Positions 22,141-23,138 of a DNA stretch of 23,138 nucleotides are shown here, piece by piece. Position 1 is the first letter of the stretch; each line of letters begins with the position of its first letter. The stretch spans positions 18,061 to 41,198 of the forward strand of contig DF237671.1 of assembly GCA_000708835.1 (NCBI GenBank), written 5' to 3'. The stretch is from Klebsormidium nitens (Eukaryota > Streptophyta > Klebsormidiophyceae > Klebsormidiales > Klebsormidiaceae). The notes below the pieces were generated by a model that was not told where the DNA came from, did no database searches, and worked only from the letters and a program-made list of their open reading frames with translations. A program made the translations under genes and the position numbers.

Positions 22141-22854
22141 GACGTAACTTTCGTGCATCCTTTTTCAGTGCGTCAGCGAGGCATCAGCTTTGTGCATCTC
22201 ATGCGGCGCCCGGCAGAATCACTTCAATCAGATCTAGTAGTTTAATTCTATTTCTGAATAGAACCATGTCATGGCGCCCTGTTTCGGCACGTCTTTGACA
22301 AGCTTTCCTGACTTTCCCTAGCTTGCACGGCCGTCAGCCAATGGTGTATTTCGACTGGCCGGCGGCGGAAGACCGGCGGCACGCCCCTCTCGACACCCTC
22401 TGGCCGAGCTCTGGCCTCGTACTACTGTAACATACTAAGCAGTGACTGGCAGAGCCTGAGTGCCAATTGACTCAACGAGGCGGGCAAGCGTCCAGTTGAT
22501 CCCCAGTCACTGACTGCTAGCGGGCCGCGCGTGCGGGGCCCCCATGAGCGCCGGCGCGCCGGCCAGCCTGGCTGGAACGCCGCGGCCGCTCGGGTCATCA
22601 GACGCACCGGGCGGTTTGACTCAGGGTTTGAGCCTCGGCCCCTGAACGTTTATCCTGACGACGATCGACGGTCAAAATTCAAATGGAACTGACTCTCAAG
22701 ACTCGACCTCACTCGGAGTCGAGGGAAGACACTTGCAAGTTGCCTAGCCACCAGAGCTAGTTCACTAGGTAGCCGCCAAATGGGCAAAGATTGACAGCAG
22801 ATTCTGGCGGGAGGCGGCGGTCCATTGAAGAATCAGCAGATTGGGAGCACCTCA

Positions 22855-22886
22855 ATGGAAGATTTTCAAGGGAGCAGCTCCAGTGG
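22855..22886 (+). other. Possible short first coding exon at the right edge
   Basis: An ATG opens MEDFQGSSSS followed by GG|GTAAGT, an excellent donor site. Two acceptor-like CAG sites follow, at 22932-22934 (polypyrimidine-poor, after GCTTC) and 22966-22968 (CTTTGCAG). Using either one gives a frame that stops within 40 codons in the window, so either the real acceptor lies beyond 23138 or this is not coding (for example a 5' UTR intron). There is no homology to support it. Confidence 0.25.
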
Positions 22887-23138
22887 GTAAGTACCAGCTG
22901 AAAAGTGTTTTGCCTTTATCTAGCTAGCTTCCAGTTTCATGATGGATCAACGTCTGAGAACTTTGCAGGCAGCGCGGCAACCAAGAGCACAGCAATAACG
23001 CTATTAAGTGCTGAAGACTTCAAGTTCTTCTTTCTTTCGTGCTGACTGATGTTCTTCTTATGAGCTGCAACGCGCAACGCATCCTTGTTCAGTATTGTCC
23101 AAGCTTCAATAGATTCAACAATCATCAAGTGAAAAGCC

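Larger units (their letters stand above)
20701..23138. other. Non-coding right-hand region, 2.4 kb
   Basis: After the CPSase stop the sequence becomes AT-richer up to about 22200 and then GC-richer again (22320-22620, including the palindrome GCCGGCGCGCCGGC). Open frames here are short, lack recognisable domains and lack the G/C third-position bias of the window's real exons. It holds the CPSase 3' UTR, a degenerate repeat patch at about 21945-22140 and probably regulatory sequence of a gene beyond the right edge. Confidence 0.5.

Noticed and set aside
1-23138. CRISPR array, prophage, toxin-antitoxin or defence system
   Set aside because: No regular spaced repeats, no phage or bacterial operon structure. 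All recognised genes are intron-containing eukaryotic genes.

Overview
The window is nuclear DNA of a green plant-lineage organism, most likely a chlorophyte green alga. The evidence is dense GT-AG introns of about 120-460 bases with a typical ...GTGCAG acceptor, GC-rich exons with mostly G/C third positions, more AT-rich spacers, candidate TGTAA-type poly(A) signals, a plant-type BAG-domain gene, and a carbamoyl-phosphate synthase large chain with a transit-peptide-like N-terminus, as in plastids. A trebouxiophyte is a guess. I see no bacterial operon, CRISPR array, defence island or intact mobile element.

Layout. (1) Positions 1-927, minus strand: the 3' part of a gene for a BAG-domain co-chaperone. 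Three exons are resolved; the gene runs off the left edge and its 5' end (about 928-1790) is not resolved. (2) About 1800-2994: a spacer with TTAGGG-like telomere-type motifs, a short TGACAT hexamer tandem and a GC-rich patch. (3) 2995-10504, plus strand: a complete cytosolic-type isoleucyl-tRNA synthetase gene of 21 exons (1200 aa); every exon junction keeps the frame, and two introns are GC-AG. (4) 10505-11231: a convergent AT-rich spacer holding candidate poly(A) signals of both neighbours. (5) 11232-14118, minus strand: a 4-exon gene for a 737-aa type II membrane glycosyltransferase-like protein. (6) 14119-15402: a divergent intergenic region with a 16-bp perfect inverted repeat. (7) 15403-20700, plus strand: a complete 7-exon gene for plastid carbamoyl-phosphate synthase large subunit (1203 aa). 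(8) 20701-23138: AT-richer non-coding sequence with a 3' hairpin, a degenerate repeat patch and one possible tiny spliced exon at the right edge.

The genes are unrelated housekeeping functions and need not work together: protein folding (BAG/Hsp70), translation (IleRS), secretory-pathway glycosylation (glycosyltransferase) and pyrimidine/arginine precursor synthesis (CPSase). The least described element is the glycosyltransferase-like protein. The most distinctive molecular details are the lysine/alanine-rich insertion in the IleRS editing domain and the 10-base coding first exon of that gene.
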